Origin: an uncultured Prevotellaceae bacterium
GTDB taxonomy: Bacteria > Bacteroidota > Bacteroidia > Bacteroidales > Bacteroidaceae
DNA length: 64,000 nt
NCBI GenBank assembly: GCA_900313615.1
Contig: OMRP01000004.1
Location: 1-64,000, forward strand
Reading direction: 5' to 3'
The position numbers and the translations under genes were made by a program. The stretch's first letter is position 1. Each line of letters begins with the position of its first letter. The notes beneath the pieces are model-generated. The model was given only the letters and a program-made list of their open reading frames with translations, was not told the origin of the DNA and ran no database searches. Positions 51,565 through 60,530 of this stretch are shown in pieces.

Positions 51565-52974
51565 ATGAAAGCTATCAAATATCTATTTTTGGGAGCGTTG
51601 ATGTTAGGATTCTCCGCTTCCGCCATGGCACAGGACCGTAAGGCCGACATTGCTGCCATATCTAAAGTGATTAACGATACCAAGGGCAATGCCGCCGCAG
51701 TGAAGGAACCGGTGAAACAGTTCCTCAAAACCTACAAGAAGGACGCCGTGGCCCTGGCTGGTCTAGGACGTGCTTTCCTTGACGTGCGCGACACTGCTCA
51801 GGCGAAGGTGTATGCCGACATGGCTATGCAGCGTGGTAAGAACAAGTGTGTGGAGGCTTATCTCCTTGAGGGTGACATCGAAGCTGTGAAGGACGATGGC
51901 GGTGCTGCCGCTTCGTGGTATCATCAGGCTACGCAAATTGATCCCAATGAGCCGATGGGTTACATTAAGTACGCTCGTGTGTATCGTAAGATTTCCCCCA
52001 CCGAGTCGGCTGAGATGCTGGAGCGTCTGCGTGCCGCACGTCCCGATTATCCTGTCGACGCAGTGGCCGCCCACTTCTTCTATCAGGCTGAGAACTACGA
52101 ACAAGCAGTGGAATATTTTGCCAAGGCCAACCGTGGCAGTCTCAATGAGGATAATCTGAAAGAATATGCCGTAGCCGCTTATTACACCGGCCAGCACGAT
52201 AAATCGTTGGAGATAGCCAAATATGGTCTTGAGAAGTTCCCGCGTTCGGCTGTGCTCAATCGTATGGCGTTCTACAACAGTCTCGTGGCAGAGGACTATA
52301 ACGGTGCTATCTCTTATGCTGACAAACTGATGAATCAGTCTGACAGTGCAGAGGTGTCGCCACGTGACTACCTCAACCTGGGATACTCCAACTTGGGTGC
52401 CAAGTCATGGGATGCTGCCATTTCGGCGTTCCAGCAGTCGCTGCAGATGCGTGAGAACCCCGAGGCTTACAAGGCTTTGGCGCAAGCTTACTCAGGCAAG
52501 GGCGCTCATGCTAGTGCCGTTGAGCAGTACAACAAGTATTTGGCTACCGTCAGCAGCCCGAAGGCTGAGGACTATACCGGTCTGGCTGACATCTATCAGG
52601 CTATCGCTTCCGATGAGAATACGGAAGAAGCAGATACCAAGATGGCATTGCGTAAGGCCGACGAGGCGTATGCCAAGGTATGTGAGATGAACCCCACTGC
52701 GAAGTTCTATGTTTACAAGCGTGCGCAAATCAATGCACAACTTGATCCCGAGAACAAAGAAGGACTGGCAAAGCCCTACTATGAGCGTCTGATCAGTCTG
52801 GTGCAGTCTGGCACACAGGGCGAGAACGATGTCGTTTACCTGAAACGCGCTTATCGTTACATGGCCATCTACTACTACACCAAGCAGGATCTCTCCAATG
52901 CAAAGAGTTGGGCACAAAAACTCATCGAGTTGGAGCCTGACAATGACGTTGCCAAGCAGATTCTCGCTATGTAA
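51565..52974 (+). CDS. Exported TPR protein, last gene of the TonB operon
   Basis: 469 residues with signal peptide (MLGFSASAMAQ). About ten tetratricopeptide-type helical pairs cover the rest (for example YHQATQIDPNEPMGYIKYARVY, FFYQAENYEQAVEYFAKANR, AISAFQQSLQMRENPEAYKALAQAY, YTKQDLSNAKSWAQKLIELEP). TPR solenoids mediate protein contacts, here in the periplasm. 76 bases from the PstS-like gene. Followed by a strong bidirectional terminator. Confidence 0.85.
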   Translation: MKAIKYLFLGALMLGFSASAMAQDRKADIAAISKVINDTKGNAAAVKEPVKQFLKTYKKDAVALAGLGRAFLDVRDTAQAKVYADMAMQRGKNKCVEAYLLEGDIEAVKDDGGAAASWYHQATQIDPNEPMGYIKYARVYRKISPTESAEMLERLRAARPDYPVDAVAAHFFYQAENYEQAVEYFAKANRGSLNEDNLKEYAVAAYYTGQHDKSLEIAKYGLEKFPRSAVLNRMAFYNSLVAEDYNGAISYADKLMNQSDSAEVSPRDYLNLGYSNLGAKSWDAAISAFQQSLQMRENPEAYKALAQAYSGKGAHASAVEQYNKYLATVSSPKAEDYTGLADIYQAIASDENTEEADTKMALRKADEAYAKVCEMNPTAKFYVYKRAQINAQLDPENKEGLAKPYYERLISLVQSGTQGENDVVYLKRAYRYMAIYYYTKQDLSNAKSWAQKLIELEPDNDVAKQILAM

Positions 52975-52993
52975 TTAGAAGAACACCTATAGC

Positions 52994-53025
52994 AAATGGG
53001 CATCTCCAATCGGAGGTGCCCATTT
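52994..53025. terminator. Bidirectional terminator between the TPR gene and porT
   Basis: AAATGGGCATCTCC pairs with GGAGGTGCCCATTT over 14 positions (one G-U or mismatch) around AATC, with T/A runs on both sides. Confidence 0.85.
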
Positions 53026-53037
53026 ATTATACTTACT

Positions 53038-53062
53038 CTCTCCCCTTCGCGAGGGATGGGTG
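53038..53062 (+). repeat. Palindromic G-rich element after porT
   Basis: CTCCCCTTCGCGAGGGATGGGTGTC: a shortened copy, ending at the porT stop codon on the minus strand. Confidence 0.65.
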
Positions 53063-53806
53063 TCATTCAAAGTAGAAAGTCAGCACGAACATCTTGCTGT
53101 GCGATTCGCTTACCGCCTTGGAATACATCATCATGTTCTTGTCTTTCAACTTATCTGCGTGTTTCGTATCAAGGCTGTTCGTCAGACCCAGCATAAATTT
53201 TATCTCAGGACGCAGCTTGAAGAAAGGCAGGTAGAAATCGCAGCCGATACCTAGTTCCAAGAACACGTCACTGTTCTTCAGCTTCAGAAAATCATCGTCG
53301 CGTGCCGACAGGTTCAGCATTGGGTTAATGCCCGCCATCATGTAGGGACGGTAATTGTTAAAACGGGGTGCGGCAAAGATAAGGTCCATGGCCATCGACA
53401 CATAGGCAGTCTTCAGGTCTTGGTGCTCTTCGATAAGTTTCTCGTTGTTAGGGTCGCTATAGTTACGGAATATGATATGCCGTGTGCCGAAATACATGGC
53501 CGGCGCCGCACGGAACTGGAAAAACTCGTTTAGACGTAATTCGCCAAGCACACCGACATTGAAACCGGGGTCCCAACGGTCTTGGTCGCACACAACGTTC
53601 TTCTCAACCATCGTGCCGTCTTCCATCTCTATCAGTTGCGGCCCTACGTTCTTGAACTCCAGGTCCTGCATGTGCGTGCCCACAAACACACCGAAATGAA
53701 ATTTTCGCAAATCGGTATAGGGACGGTTTTGTACCGTCCTCTCCTGGGCTGAACACCACAATATGCTGCCTGCTGCCAAAAACAGGGTGATGATTCTCTT
53801 TTGCAT
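53063..53806 (-). CDS. porT: PorT-family outer-membrane beta-barrel protein (type IX secretion)
   Basis: 247 residues with signal peptide (SILWCSAQ). The family pattern is clear: NRPYTDLRKFHFGVFVGTHMQDLEF, DPGFNVGVLGELRLNEFFQFRAAPAMYFGTRHIIF, and ELGIGCDFYLPFFKLRPEIKF, with a C-terminal strand ending FVLTFYFE, typical for insertion by BAM. In Porphyromonas, PorT is needed for type IX secretion of CTD-bearing proteins. The T9SS-like tails found in the exported proteins of this window agree with it. The gene is transcribed toward the TPR gene and shares the terminator. Confidence 0.88.
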   Translation of the reverse strand: MQKRIITLFLAAGSILWCSAQERTVQNRPYTDLRKFHFGVFVGTHMQDLEFKNVGPQLIEMEDGTMVEKNVVCDQDRWDPGFNVGVLGELRLNEFFQFRAAPAMYFGTRHIIFRNYSDPNNEKLIEEHQDLKTAYVSMAMDLIFAAPRFNNYRPYMMAGINPMLNLSARDDDFLKLKNSDVFLELGIGCDFYLPFFKLRPEIKFMLGLTNSLDTKHADKLKDKNMMMYSKAVSESHSKMFVLTFYFE

Positions 53807-53875
53807 GTAGTTCTATAACGTTTTTTTCGGTGTTTTATTTTGAAAAAGTATAAATTATAAAAAAAATACTCACTA

Positions 53876-53909
53876 TTTGTAGGTATGTCAAATAAAAAAT
53901 GTATCTTTG
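53876..53909 (+). promoter_or_regulatory. Promoter of the ferredoxin gene
   Basis: TTTG (53876-53879), 22 bases, TATCTTTG (53902-53909). Leader about 70 bases, with an ATG-free course until the gene. Confidence 0.75.
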
Positions 53910-53985
53910 CACTTGCAAAAGTAGGTAGCATGAGTCTGCCTCGATGTAGCATTTACAAACATTTCAAACTAATAATTCAATTATT

Positions 53986-54156
53986 ATGGCTTACGTAATT
54001 GGTGACGATTGTATCGCTTGCGGTACATGTATTGATGAATGCCCCGCTGGTGCTATCTCCGAGGGCGAAAAGTATTCCATCGATCCCGATGCTTGCACAG
54101 AGTGCGGCACCTGCGCTGATGTTTGTCCTTCCGAGGCTATCAGCCTTCCCGATTAA
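53986..54156 (+). CDS. 2[4Fe-4S] ferredoxin
   Basis: 56 residues, ATG at 53986. Two clusters of ligands: CIACGTCIDECP (Cys 9, 12, 15, 19) and CTECGTCADVCP (Cys 37, 40, 43, 47), each binding one 4Fe-4S cluster with one ligand exchanged. This is the short clostridial-type electron carrier, used in anaerobes with pyruvate:ferredoxin oxidoreductase or hydrogenase; the partner is not in the window. Full length, with its own promoter and terminator. Confidence 0.95.
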   Translation: MAYVIGDDCIACGTCIDECPAGAISEGEKYSIDPDACTECGTCADVCPSEAISLPD

Positions 54157-54180
54157 ATTGGTAATTCTAAATCACAACAC

Positions 54181-54207
54181 AAGGCATCCATAAAGGATGC
54201 CTTTTTT
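54181..54207 (+). terminator. Terminator of the ferredoxin gene
   Basis: AAGGCATCC / GGATGCCTT, 5-base loop, then a T run. Confidence 0.9.
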
Positions 54208-54271
54208 ATGTTATGAGCTAAGGATTAAGAGTTAGGACCCTTCACTCCTTTCTCTCCTTCTCTCCTAAAAA

Positions 54272-55372
54272 TCAATGCTTTTTTCTCCAGAAGAAATGGT
54301 ACAATCTGAAGAAGGGCTCCCAAATACACTCCGATGGGAAAAAGCGTACCATGCGCAGGTCGCGCCACAATCGTTGGGTGTTGCTGGTCACCGCATCGTC
54401 GTAGACACCGCTGAGGGTACGCTCATCGTGCTTGCCGAAGTTGCCGCCTTTGAGCATCTCGCGCAACAACGCCTTGCCATGACGGGCATCAGGGGGTAGC
54501 AGTAGGAGAGAAGAGTCCATGCCCAGTTGTTCCTTCAGCACCCACATGATAGCGCCGCCTATCTTGCGCATGCCTACATAGCGCAGCGTCTCGGATAGCG
54601 CCTGACGTTCTTCCGCACTTTTTCCCGCACCCTGCCGTAGCAGATAATAATAGTCAATCACCTGTCTCAGACCGATTCCTTCGTGCAGCAGATGGTTGTA
54701 GATATGTGAGAGAAGAAACACCACGTTGAAATCCCATGTGGGGACGGCCAACGTTCCTGCATTGTCGGGTAGCGACACCTCATGCTTGAACTGTTCTTCA
54801 CTTTTCGAGGCAAAATACTCTTGCAGACGGCGGTTGTACCATGGACAACTCATCCATGATGGGCGGTAGTGAACTTCGATGGGTATCTTGTCCACACGAA
54901 TGAAGTCGATATGGTGGTAGCAGGCTTTGGCCTTGGGTTTGAACTGGCGTATGTAAGGGATGACTTTCTCGGCGCCACCTTCCACCCAGATGTCGATGTC
55001 GCCTGATTGGCGAAGTGAGGGGGTGGGGTAGTATAGGGCGACGCCCTGCCCTTTGAGCAGACAGCTGCGGAATCCTTCATGTGCGAAGTTGTTGTAGGTC
55101 CATACAGCTTTCTCGTTCACTTTCTTGTTCTGTCGACTGATGCGCAGTGTGGCTGCCATCCATTCCATCACGTCGTCGTCGGTTGGTTTGTTCTCACGCA
55201 GATGACCCAGTTGCTGGATGCCCTGCCAAAACACGCCCACTATGGCTTGCTTCTTGGCAAAGAGCAGCAGGTCGTGCCAGCTGATGCCGGCCACATCATC
55301 CTCGCCCACATGTCGGCCATCCAGGCAGAATCTCAGGAATTGGAAATATCTCGCAACGTCGGTCATTGTCAT
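54272..55372 (-). CDS. Nucleotidyltransferase-fold protein (PF14907, NTP_transf_5 type)
   Basis: 366 residues, cytoplasmic. The N-terminal 100 residues are helical; then LLKGQGVALYYPTPSLRQSGDIDIWV carries the minimal nucleotidyltransferase motif, with a GS-like element and the metal pair Asp125 and Asp127. The helical C-terminus (HIYNHLLHEGIGLRQVIDYYYLL) is typical of the family. Such genes occur beside capsule, O-antigen or peptide-modifying loci; the reaction is unknown. 8 bases separate it from the UDP-glucose dehydrogenase gene, implying one operon and perhaps a role in surface polysaccharide production. Confidence 0.8.
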   Translation of the reverse strand: MTMTDVARYFQFLRFCLDGRHVGEDDVAGISWHDLLLFAKKQAIVGVFWQGIQQLGHLRENKPTDDDVMEWMAATLRISRQNKKVNEKAVWTYNNFAHEGFRSCLLKGQGVALYYPTPSLRQSGDIDIWVEGGAEKVIPYIRQFKPKAKACYHHIDFIRVDKIPIEVHYRPSWMSCPWYNRRLQEYFASKSEEQFKHEVSLPDNAGTLAVPTWDFNVVFLLSHIYNHLLHEGIGLRQVIDYYYLLRQGAGKSAEERQALSETLRYVGMRKIGGAIMWVLKEQLGMDSSLLLLPPDARHGKALLREMLKGGNFGKHDERTLSGVYDDAVTSNTQRLWRDLRMVRFFPSECIWEPFFRLYHFFWRKKH

Positions 55373-55380
55373 TATGCGGG

Positions 55381-56631
55381 TTAGTCGCGGTTGAACAGGT
55401 CACGTGTGTACACTTTGTCCTTCACATCGTCGAGGTTGGCATCATAGCGGTTGGCTATGATGGCCTGGCTCTGTTCTTTGAAAAGGTCGAGGTCGTTCAC
55501 TACGCGACTGCCGAAGAAGGTGCTGCCGTCGGCTAGCGTCGGTTCGTAAACGATGACCTCGGCACCTTTGGCCTTGATACGTTTCATCACACCTTGGATG
55601 CTGCTTTGGCGGAAATTGTCGCTATTGGTCTTCATCGTTAGACGATACACACCAATCACGCAACGACGTTCTTCGTTGGGACTGAAATCGCCCTTGTTGT
55701 AATAATTATAGTAGCCAGCCAACGACAGTACGCGGTCGGCGATGAAATCCTTGCGCGTGCGGTTGCTCTCCACGATGGCTTCTATCAGGTTCTCCGGCAC
55801 ATCGGCGTAGTTGGCCAGCAACTGCTTGGTATCTTTGGGCAGACAATAGCCGCCGTAACCGAAGGAGGGGTTGTTGTAATGGCTGCCGATGCGTGGGTCG
55901 AGGCACACGCCGTGGATGATACTCTCGGTGCTCAGCCCTTTCATCTCGGCATAGGTGTCGAGCTCGTTGAAGAAACTCACTCTGAGCGCGAGGTATGTGT
56001 TGGCGAAGAGCTTCACGGCCTCGGCCTCGGTAAATCCCATGATGAGGGTATCCACATCTTTCTTGATGGCGCCTTCCTGCAGTAGCGAGGCGAAGAGATG
56101 TGCCTCATTGGTCAGGCGTTCGTCGGTCAAGTCAGTGCCCACGATGATACGGCTGGGGTATAGGTTGTCGTACAAGGCACGGCTCTCTCGCAAAAACTCA
56201 GGTGAGAAGAGGATGTTCTTCGAACCGGTTTTCTTGCGTATGCTCTCGGTATAGCCAACGGGTATGGTCGATTTGATGACCATGATGGCCTCGGGGTTGT
56301 GGCGCATCACCAGGTCGATGACGGCTTCCACGGCTGAGGTGTCGAAGAAGTTGCGCTTCGAGTCGTAGTTGGTTGGCGCGGCAATCACCACGAAATGGGC
56401 ATCGCGATAGGCTTGTGCCCCGTCGAGCGTGGCACGAAGGCGCAGGGGTTTGGTGGCTAGGTATTCCTCAATCTCCTTGTCGACGATGGGTGACTCACGG
56501 CGGTTGATTTTGTCCACCTTCTCCTCTACGATATCTACGGCGGTGACATCGTGGTGCTGCGACAGCAATGTGGCTATCGACATGCCTACATATCCGGTGC
56601 CGGCAACGGCAATCTTGATGTCTTTCTTCAT
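55381..56631 (-). CDS. ugd: UDP-glucose 6-dehydrogenase (nucleotide-sugar dehydrogenase)
   Basis: 416 residues from ATG at 56631; a longer frame to 56703 passes through the promoter. It oxidises UDP-glucose (or a similar sugar) to the uronate with two NAD+. The NAD-binding GTGYVG (11-16), the catalytic Cys263 in [14 protein letters not shown], and the C-terminal RDLFNRD are all present. The length matches Ugd of short type. Uronates feed capsule and exopolysaccharide. The promoter on the minus strand (56652-56683) is strong and back to back with that of the 1258-residue fusion gene. Confidence 0.92.
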   Translation of the reverse strand: MKKDIKIAVAGTGYVGMSIATLLSQHHDVTAVDIVEEKVDKINRRESPIVDKEIEEYLATKPLRLRATLDGAQAYRDAHFVVIAAPTNYDSKRNFFDTSAVEAVIDLVMRHNPEAIMVIKSTIPVGYTESIRKKTGSKNILFSPEFLRESRALYDNLYPSRIIVGTDLTDERLTNEAHLFASLLQEGAIKKDVDTLIMGFTEAEAVKLFANTYLALRVSFFNELDTYAEMKGLSTESIIHGVCLDPRIGSHYNNPSFGYGGYCLPKDTKQLLANYADVPENLIEAIVESNRTRKDFIADRVLSLAGYYNYYNKGDFSPNEERRCVIGVYRLTMKTNSDNFRQSSIQGVMKRIKAKGAEVIVYEPTLADGSTFFGSRVVNDLDLFKEQSQAIIANRYDANLDDVKDKVYTRDLFNRD

Positions 56632-56651
56632 CGATATATTGGTTTTGTTTG

Positions 56652-56683
56652 CAAAATTACGGATAAACGAGTGAAAAGCCAAA
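56652..56683 (-). promoter_or_regulatory. Promoter of ugd
   Basis: Minus strand TTTG (56680-56683), 20 bases, TAATTTTG (56652-56659). Leader about 14 bases. Confidence 0.75.
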
Positions 56684-56713
56684 TTTGATGGGTCTATTAT
56701 CAAAAAAAATGCC

Positions 56714-56721
56714 TACATTTG
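56714..56721 (+). promoter_or_regulatory. -7 box immediately before the fusion gene
   Basis: TACATTTG ends 4 bases before the ATG at 56726, so the predicted transcript starts at or inside the start codon. The nearest TTTG (56684-56687) is 26 bases upstream, a little far. Confidence 0.5.
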
Positions 56722-56725
56722 CAGT

Positions 56726-59700
56726 ATGGTTGAAAAATTAGATTGTTTCCTGCCCTTCGTTGATGCCGACAACTCGTCGCGCATCGTCAGTGAACTGAGC
56801 GCCGACAAGTCGGTGCAACATATCTATATGATGGTGCCTGAGAACGACAGCATGGTGATACCTCCCCTGCCGGGTTGTACACAGATGACTGTCGACAGCG
56901 TCACCTCTACGGCTACCATTCTAAAAATGGCGGAAACGGCAGTGTCGCCGTATATCCTCCTCTGCTTGAAGGCGGTGCCTTTCCAATTGGGGCTCTATGC
57001 TTTGCAGCGTATGCTCCGAGTGGCGGTCGACACGGGAGCGGTGATGGTCTATGCCGACCATTTGTCACTGGAAAATGGACAAGCGGTGCGCCATCCTGTC
57101 ATCGACTACCAAGAGGGTAGTCTGCGCGATGATTTCGACTTTGGATCCTTGGTGCTCCTCTCCGTAAGCAAACTGAGAGAATTCGCTCAGCAGAAGACAA
57201 TGTCCACCTGGCAATATGCGGGATGGTATGCGCTGCGTTTGTTCCTCAGTCGACAGGGAACAATCTTTCACCTCAATGAATTTTTATATACCGAACGCGA
57301 AGACGACCTGCGCGCAAGTGGCGAAAAACAGTTTGACTATGTCAACCCGCGCAACCGCGAGGTGCAGGTGGAGATGGAAAAGGTGGTGACGGCACACCTG
57401 GCCGAGATTGGCGCCTTGGTCGACACGTCGCGCTATAGGACAGTCAATTTTACCGAAGGGCTGTTTCCCGTCGAGGCATCGGTGGTCATACCCGTTTACA
57501 ATAGGGTCAAGACTATCTGCGATGCTGTTGATTCAGCCTTGAGTCAGAAAGCAAACTTTAAGTACAATGTCATCGTGGTAGACAACCATTCCAATGATGG
57601 AACAACGGAACTGTTGCAGCATTATGATGACAGTAGGTTGGTGCATATCGTTCCCGAACGTACTGACTTGGGAATAGGGGGTTGCTGGAACGTGGCAGTC
57701 AACGACGACCGTTGTGGACGGTTTGCCGTGCAACTTGACAGTGACGACCTCTACAGCTCGCCAGCGACGCTCCAGATGGTGGTCGATGCCTTCCGCAAAC
57801 AGAACGCGGCGATGGTGGTCGGCTCCTATCGTATGTGCGATTTTGAACTCAACACCTTGCCGCCCGGACTCATCGACCATCGTGAGTGGACGGATGACAA
57901 CGGGGCGAACAATGCATTGCGCATCAACGGTCTGGGAGCGCCCAGGGCGTTCTTCACACCCCTCCTGCGACAGGTACAATTCCCCAATACAAGTTATGGC
58001 GAAGACTATGCCCTCGGACTGGCGTTCAGCCGCCAGTACCGTATTGGACGTATCTATCAGGAACTTTACCTCTGCCGTCGATGGGGAGGCAACAGCGATG
58101 CGGCATTGAGTGTGGAAAAGGTGAATGCCAATAATCTGTATAAAGACCGTCTGCGCACCATGGAACTCAAAGCGCGTCAACGGCTAAACAGCGGTGGCAG
58201 TACGGAAAACGACGACACCTCGCTGCATCGGTTTCTCAATAGGCAATTGGAACGGTGGGATGATGCACGACAGCATTTCCGCGAGTTGCAGATGGTAAAG
58301 ACGCGTGAACTGCCTGGCTCCATTGACCTGAAGGTGCAGTGGAATCCCGCCCGTATGGTGTCCACAGGAGCGAAAATCGACAAGGAGAGCATACGGCAAC
58401 GCCCTTGTTTCCTTTGTGCTAAAAACAGACCTGAAGCGCAGTTTACCTTACCCGTCGACGAAAAGTTCGACATATTGGTCAACCCCTTCCCCATATTGCC
58501 GGCACATTTCACCATACCAGCGCGTGAACATGCGCCCCAACGTATCGCCGATTCCTTCGGCGAGATGTTTAAACTGCTTTCGCTTTATCCGGAAATCATG
58601 GTATTCTACAACGGACCAGAAGCAGGGGCGTCAGCACCTGACCATCTCCATTTCCAAGGGGGAACGAGTGGGATGCTGCCTCTGCAGAGCGCATGGCCCA
58701 GACTGGCACGCACTCTTCGTCCTTTGTATGTGGTGAGCGACGAAGAAGGGCTGTTCTTCATTGAAGACTATCCCGCTCCCGCCCTGCTCATCAAAGTACG
58801 TCGCAGGGAGACGGCGGAACAGCTCTTCCGACGGACCTACCATGCGTTGGAACATAGCGAGGAGTGTGCACGTCAGCATCTCGAACCCATGATGAACATC
58901 GTGGCATGGCGTGATGGTGAAAGTTACCTGTTTGTGGTCTTCCCGAGAAAGAAACACCGTCCAGAGTGTTATCATGCCGAAGGCGACGAACAACGGATGG
59001 TCAGTCCCGGGGCGCTTGACATGGCGGGTCTGGTCATCACCCCACGCGAAGAGGATTTCTTACGACTCGATACCAACGAGGTATTGCATATTTATGATGA
59101 GGTGTCGGTGACGAAACCAGAGATGGAACATATCATTGAATGGTTATCAGCCACGGCAGGCGACAGTGCAACGCTCGCCACGGCATATAAACGCGAGCCA
59201 TCGGTGTGCGTGGGTGTAGTGACGGCGCAGACCATCACCTTCACACTCAACAGTCCTTATCTGGCGAAGGGTGAAATCATTGAAGGTGAACAGTCGGTGC
59301 AGTTGGTGGAGGGTGGCATCGTGTGGAGAGGTAATACCTACCGCGAGTTGATGTTCACACCCAAACAGAACGATGCATCGTTCTCCATCGACAATGTGCG
59401 TATAGGCATTGATTTCCATTGGCAACGCTCACAACGGCAAACCTTCCCGGGCTCGTTGCGGCTTGTGGTCGATGCGGATGCCATCTGTGCCATCAATGAA
59501 CTGCCGGTAGAGCAGTATCTCGCCAGCGTTATCTCCAGCGAGATGAGTGCGGAGGCATCGGTAGAGTTGCTCAAGGCGCATGCGGTGATATCGCGCAGTT
59601 GGTTACTGGCACAGATGGAGAAGAGGAAGCGGATGGGTGCAGGGACCGACAATTTCTTCTCGTTCGTGAAAAAGGAGGATGAAATCATACGGTGGTACGA

Positions 59701-60502
59701 CCGCGAAGACCATACCATCTTCGATGTGTGTGCCGATGACCACTGTCAGCGTTACCAAGGCATCACCGGGCAGGCCATGCCCAGGGCCGTGGCTGCCGTG
59801 AAGGCAACGCGTGGACAGATATTATGGGCTGAGGACGGTATCTGCGATGCGCGTTTCAGTAAATGCTGCGGCGGCGTTACCGAGGAGTTCCAATACTGTT
59901 GGGAGAATACCCCCAAGCCTTACCTGACGGCAGTACGCGACATGCCGGGCGATGACTCTTTGCCCGACCTCACCAATGAGGTAGTGGCGCAGCGGTGGAT
60001 ACGTGAAATGCCCGATGCGGCATGTCATACCTCCGACCAGCGTATCCTGCGACAGGTGCTCAAGGATTATGACCAAGAGACGACAGATTTCTATCGGTGG
60101 ACGGTGGAGTATTCACAAGATGAATTGGCGGCGTTGATCAGCGAGAAACAGAAAATCGATTTCGGACAAATCGTTGACCTCATACCGCTGGAACGTGGAC
60201 GCAGTGGGCGTATCTGTCGCCTGAAAATAGTGGGCACCCAGCGATCCTTCACCATAGGAAAGGAACTGGAAATCAGACGCACACTCAGTCCAACACATCT
60301 CTATAGTTCGGCTTTCGTGGTCGATCGACTTGATGTCTCCGATGCTGTGCCCGCTCGTTTCCGTCTCATCGGTGCGGGATGGGGACATGGTGTGGGACTG
60401 TGCCAGATAGGTGCGGCGGTGATGGGTGAACAAGGCTTCGCCTATAACGATATCCTCCTTCACTATTACCAAAACGCGGAAATCAAAAAAATCTATAAGT
60501 AA
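56726..60502 (+). CDS. Multidomain protein: two GT2-like regions, DUF4922 (HxHxQ) and SpoIID
   Basis: 1258 residues, no signal peptide or membrane helix. Residues 1-240 look like a degenerate glycosyltransferase-2 fold (YILLCLKAVPFQLGLYALQRM, VMVYADHLSLENG, SLRDDFDFGSLVLL). Residues about 248-470 are a full GT2 domain: VEASVVIPVYNRVKTI, VVDNHSNDGT and DSDD (339-342). Residues about 500-800 are DUF4922: RPCFLCAKNRP and APDHLHFQGG with His640, His642, Gln644 in the HxHxQ pattern of GDP-L-galactose phosphorylase. Residues about 890-1258 are SpoIID/LytB: LPVEQYLASVISSEM (Glu939), ELLKAHAVISRSW and GWGHGVGLCQIGA, typical of a peptidoglycan lytic enzyme. Two AmpG-like genes follow. Roles in wall sugar recycling are inferred. 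Confidence 0.85.
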   Translation: MVEKLDCFLPFVDADNSSRIVSELSADKSVQHIYMMVPENDSMVIPPLPGCTQMTVDSVTSTATILKMAETAVSPYILLCLKAVPFQLGLYALQRMLRVAVDTGAVMVYADHLSLENGQAVRHPVIDYQEGSLRDDFDFGSLVLLSVSKLREFAQQKTMSTWQYAGWYALRLFLSRQGTIFHLNEFLYTEREDDLRASGEKQFDYVNPRNREVQVEMEKVVTAHLAEIGALVDTSRYRTVNFTEGLFPVEASVVIPVYNRVKTICDAVDSALSQKANFKYNVIVVDNHSNDGTTELLQHYDDSRLVHIVPERTDLGIGGCWNVAVNDDRCGRFAVQLDSDDLYSSPATLQMVVDAFRKQNAAMVVGSYRMCDFELNTLPPGLIDHREWTDDNGANNALRINGLGAPRAFFTPLLRQVQFPNTSYGEDYALGLAFSRQYRIGRIYQELYLCRRWGGNSDAALSVEKVNANNLYKDRLRTMELKARQRLNSGGSTENDDTSLHRFLNRQLERWDDARQHFRELQMVKTRELPGSIDLKVQWNPARMVSTGAKIDKESIRQRPCFLCAKNRPEAQFTLPVDEKFDILVNPFPILPAHFTIPAREHAPQRIADSFGEMFKLLSLYPEIMVFYNGPEAGASAPDHLHFQGGTSGMLPLQSAWPRLARTLRPLYVVSDEEGLFFIEDYPAPALLIKVRRRETAEQLFRRTYHALEHSEECARQHLEPMMNIVAWRDGESYLFVVFPRKKHRPECYHAEGDEQRMVSPGALDMAGLVITPREEDFLRLDTNEVLHIYDEVSVTKPEMEHIIEWLSATAGDSATLATAYKREPSVCVGVVTAQTITFTLNSPYLAKGEIIEGEQSVQLVEGGIVWRGNTYRELMFTPKQNDASFSIDNVRIGIDFHWQRSQRQTFPGSLRLVVDADAICAINELPVEQYLASVISSEMSAEASVELLKAHAVISRSWLLAQMEKRKRMGAGTDNFFSFVKKEDEIIRWYDREDHTIFDVCADDHCQRYQGITGQAMPRAVAAVKATRGQILWAEDGICDARFSKCCGGVTEEFQYCWENTPKPYLTAVRDMPGDDSLPDLTNEVVAQRWIREMPDAACHTSDQRILRQVLKDYDQETTDFYRWTVEYSQDELAALISEKQKIDFGQIVDLIPLERGRSGRICRLKIVGTQRSFTIGKELEIRRTLSPTHLYSSAFVVDRLDVSDAVPARFRLIGAGWGHGVGLCQIGAAVMGEQGFAYNDILLHYYQNAEIKKIYK

Positions 60503-60530
60503 ATATATAGAACCTCTTTAGAAAGAAAAA

